This document shows positions 5,311-6,834 of a DNA stretch of 6,834 bases, in pieces. The stretch spans positions 24,610-31,443 of the forward strand of contig DJFN01000179.1 of assembly GCA_002432085.1 (NCBI GenBank), written 5' to 3'. Origin of the DNA: Flavobacteriales bacterium UBA5871 (lineage in GTDB: Bacteria > Bacteroidota > Bacteroidia > Flavobacteriales_D > Crocinitomicaceae). Each line of letters starts with the position of its first letter. Within the stretch, counting starts at the first letter, position 1. The notes beneath the pieces are model-generated. The model was given only the letters and a program-made list of their open reading frames with translations, searched no databases and was not told where the DNA came from. A program made the position numbers and the translations under genes.

Positions 5311-6091
5311 CTTTTGCTTCGTTGGTGAAACGTTCGGAATGCTGCAAGCGCAGCAGCAGGAATTGCTCGTAAACGCTGCGAATGGCTTCCGGCTCGAGTC
5401 CGTAGCCTTCCCATTGCAGCCAGGTTTCCGGAATGAGCGCCACGATCTCGCGGATCTTTTCTGGTGTGAGCAAGGTCAAGGCACGCGCGGCGGCTTCGTC
5501 GAGCTGGTCGGCTTTTGGCAGCAGCACGTGGTCTTTTACATACGTAAACGGACTTTGGGCATTTTGTTCCCAGTTGTCCCACGAATGATGGAAATACAGT
5601 GCCGCGCCGTGGTCGATGAGCCACAATTCCTTGTGCCAGATCAGCATATTGGTGTTGCGGAACGTGCGGTCGATGTTTGTCAGGAATGCGTCCAGCCAGA
5701 CGATCGCGGAAGCGGTTTTACCATCCACGGAAGTCACGACAGGATCGAAGTTCACGGCTCCGGACAGGAAATGCAAGCCGAGATTCAGTCCCTGGCTTCC
5801 TCGCAAAAGATCCTGTATTTCTTCGTCGCCTTCGGTTCTGCCGAAAGCTTCGTCGAGCTCTGCGAAAACGATTTCAGGTACTTTCAACCCGAGTGTACGG
5901 GCCACTTCGCCGCCGATGAGCTCCGAAATGAGCATTTTGACGCCGTGTCCGGCCCAGCGGGATTTCAATACGTACTTGAAGCCGTCGTCGGCAGCGGCCA
6001 CGGCCGGAAGCGAGCCTCCTTCCCGCAGCGGCGTGATGTAGCGCGTAACGGTGACCGTGCGGATTTCGATTGCCTGAGTTGTTCCCTGCAT
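5291..6091 (-). CDS. HipA-like kinase domain protein
   Basis: The 266-residue product resembles the compact HipA-like kinase family rather than full-length HipA (about 440 residues), and it lacks the HipA N-terminal subdomain. Kinase features can be read in order: a glycine-containing loop REGGSLP (23-29), a probable ATP-binding lysine in KYVLKSR (Lys43), the catalytic segment around NIDRTFRNTNMLIW (139-152) with Asp141 and Asn146, and a metal-binding LIDHG (Asp160). The Asp to Asn distance of five residues is the same as D309/N314 in E. coli HipA. Full HipA phosphorylates glutamyl-tRNA synthetase in type II toxin-antitoxin pairs. The substrate here is unknown, and no HipB-like helix-turn-helix antitoxin gene is adjacent. 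The gene overlaps the DUF3037 gene by 20 bp, and the two are probably one operon. Protein kinase activity is an inference from the retained residues. No Shine-Dalgarno is visible before the ATG. Confidence 0.82.
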   Translation of the reverse strand: MQGTTQAIEIRTVTVTRYITPLREGGSLPAVAAADDGFKYVLKSRWAGHGVKMLISELIGGEVARTLGLKVPEIVFAELDEAFGRTEGDEEIQDLLRGSQGLNLGLHFLSGAVNFDPVVTSVDGKTASAIVWLDAFLTNIDRTFRNTNMLIWHKELWLIDHGAALYFHHSWDNWEQNAQSPFTYVKDHVLLPKADQLDEAAARALTLLTPEKIREIVALIPETWLQWEGYGLEPEAIRSVYEQFLLLRLQHSERFTNEAKDAKARL

Positions 6092-6095
6092 GGGA

Positions 6096-6128
6096 CAAAA
6101 ATAAACGCAAAGTTTCAGAATACAGCAA
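6096..6128 (-). promoter_or_regulatory. Candidate promoter of the HipA-like/DUF3037 operon
   Basis: On the minus strand, TATTTTTG (complement of 6096-6103) matches the Bacteroidota -7 consensus TAnnTTTG at every fixed position. A TTG (complement of 6126-6128) lies 22 bases upstream, near the usual -33 distance. The -7 box ends only four bases before the ATG at 6091, so transcription would begin at or very near the start codon, giving a leaderless message. The same bases form the T-rich tail of the upstream gene's terminator, which could explain the match without any promoter function. Confidence 0.4.
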
Positions 6129-6155
6129 GCCGTGACTTCCGAAAACTTTGCGTTT
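6097..6155 (-). terminator. Probable terminator of the DAHP synthase/chorismate mutase gene
   Basis: AAACGCAAAGTTT (6103-6115) and AAACTTTGCGTTT (6143-6155) are perfect 13-bp inverted copies. On the minus strand the hairpin starts 17 bases after the stop codon at 6173 and is followed by TATTTTTG (complement of 6096-6103, overlapping the last stem base). The 27-base loop is long for an intrinsic terminator, so efficiency is uncertain and some read-through into the HipA-like gene is possible. Confidence 0.65.
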
Positions 6156-6172
6156 TGTGGGGTGCTCGTTAT

Positions 6173-6834
6173 TTAATGGGGGGCTTTCGCTGTTTTGTAG
6201 CCGCTGAAAACGGCATTCTGGCGGTTGATCGACTCGATGTGAACGGCGTCGAGGTAGCGCAGAATAAATTCGCGGGAAAGGTGCAGCGAAGCAGTCCTGG
6301 TGACAGTTTTCTCAACGATTTCCTGCCAGCGGTTGGGCTGCAGCACCGTGAGGTTGTTTTCCGTTTTCAGCATACCGATGGCTTCGCTGATGCGCATGCG
6401 CTCGCTGAGCAGGTTCAGGATCTCGTCGTCGATGTTATCGATGCGGTCGCGGAAAACGTTCAGGTTTTTCAACGGGCCTTTTTCGGCTTCCACTACTTTC
6501 CAGACAATCGATAACAGTAGCTCTTTCAGCTCGGCCGGACGAATCTGCTGCTGTGCGTCGCTCCACGCATTGTCGGGATCGTTGTGCGTTTCGATCATCA
6601 GTCCCTGGTAATCGAGCGATGCCGCTTTGTGGGCAATGTCGATCAGACCTACACGCGCGCCGAGAATGTGGCTCGGATCGCAGATCATGGGCAATTCCGG
6701 GTGACGAACTTTCATGTCGATGGCCAGTTGCCATTGCGGCGCATTCCGGTATTCGGTTTGCGAAAGCGATTTGAATCCGCGGTGAATCAGTCCCGGACGT
6801 TCGATCCCGGCTTTCTGTAAGCGTTCCACGGCAC
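6173..6834 (-). CDS. DAHP synthase / chorismate mutase type II fusion (5' truncated)
   Basis: The visible 219 or so residues are the C-terminal part of a bifunctional shikimate-pathway enzyme of about 360 residues. The 5' end lies beyond the window, so the apparent GTG near its edge is an internal Val. Residue numbers below count from that Val. The first ~110 residues are the end of a DAHP synthase barrel (phosphoenolpyruvate plus erythrose 4-phosphate to DAHP): IHRGF (15-19), YRNAPQWQ (27-34), CDPSHILG (50-57) and GLMIETHNDPDNAWSDAQQQ (76-95), with likely metal ligands Cys50 or His54, Glu80 and Asp84. Residues ~121-207 form an AroQ-type chorismate mutase (chorismate to prephenate). Arg127, Arg144, Lys155 and Gln204 align in spacing with R11, R28, K39 and Q88 of the E. 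coli P-protein domain. The positions equivalent to D48 and E52 appear to be Gln164 and Trp168, within LQPNRW. It probably feeds Phe/Tyr synthesis. Confidence 0.92.
   Translation of the reverse strand, partial: AVERLQKAGIERPGLIHRGFKSLSQTEYRNAPQWQLAIDMKVRHPELPMICDPSHILGARVGLIDIAHKAASLDYQGLMIETHNDPDNAWSDAQQQIRPAELKELLLSIVWKVVEAEKGPLKNLNVFRDRIDNIDDEILNLLSERMRISEAIGMLKTENNLTVLQPNRWQEIVEKTVTRTASLHLSREFILRYLDAVHIESINRQNAVFSGYKTAKAPH

Noticed and set aside
5280..5624. 114-codon minus-strand open frame across the kinase/DUF3037 junction
   Set aside because: It overlaps the 3' half of the kinase gene in another frame. The product is arginine-rich without motifs, typical of a shadow frame.
5339..6514. 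391-codon open frame on the plus strand
   Set aside because: It lies antisense to the HipA-like kinase and the chorismate mutase region and runs across the intergenic hairpin between them. Both sense genes have clear family motifs. The product has no recognisable domain, so it is a shadow of stop-poor antisense codons.

Overview
The window most likely comes from a member of the Bacteroidota. The clearest evidence is a secreted protein with a type A type IX secretion (T9SS) C-terminal sorting domain. Supporting evidence is a type II DAHP synthase/chorismate mutase fusion of the Bacteroidota kind, a DUF72 protein of the same flavour, two lipoproteins, promoter-like TAnnTTTG boxes and no Shine-Dalgarno sites in front of the genes. 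A Flavobacteriales (Fluviicola/Crocinitomicaceae-like) origin is plausible but cannot be settled from this sequence.

Layout. Positions 1-436 hold no convincing gene but contain several stem-loops. A plus-strand DUF4382 lipoprotein follows (437-958), closed by a strong intrinsic terminator and then a short purine-rich repeat patch. The next two genes are on the minus strand: a DUF72/YecE-like protein (1137-2054), and a T9SS-exported protein with propeller-like repeats (2296-3987) that has its own terminator at 2241-2279. An array of four 11-bp tandem repeats (2151-2194) lies between them, upstream of the DUF72 gene. A plus-strand orphan lipoprotein (4191-4640) converges, with an 8-bp gap, on a block of minus-strand genes.

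That minus-strand block, in transcription order, is: the 3' part of the DAHP synthase/chorismate mutase gene (6173-6834, running off the window), its terminator, a compact HipA-like kinase (5291-6091), a DUF3037 protein overlapping it by 20 bp (4930-5310), and a small hydrophobic glycine-rich protein (4649-4891). The kinase/DUF3037 pair looks translationally coupled and is the best candidate for an undescribed functional module. It has the HipA catalytic residues but no HipB-type antitoxin and no HipA N-terminal domain. The kinase's only promoter-like sequence is embedded in the terminator of the upstream aromatic amino acid gene.

The rest is ordinary: shikimate-pathway metabolism, cell-surface lipoproteins and a secreted protein. 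No tRNA, rRNA, CRISPR array, insertion sequence or phage gene was seen.
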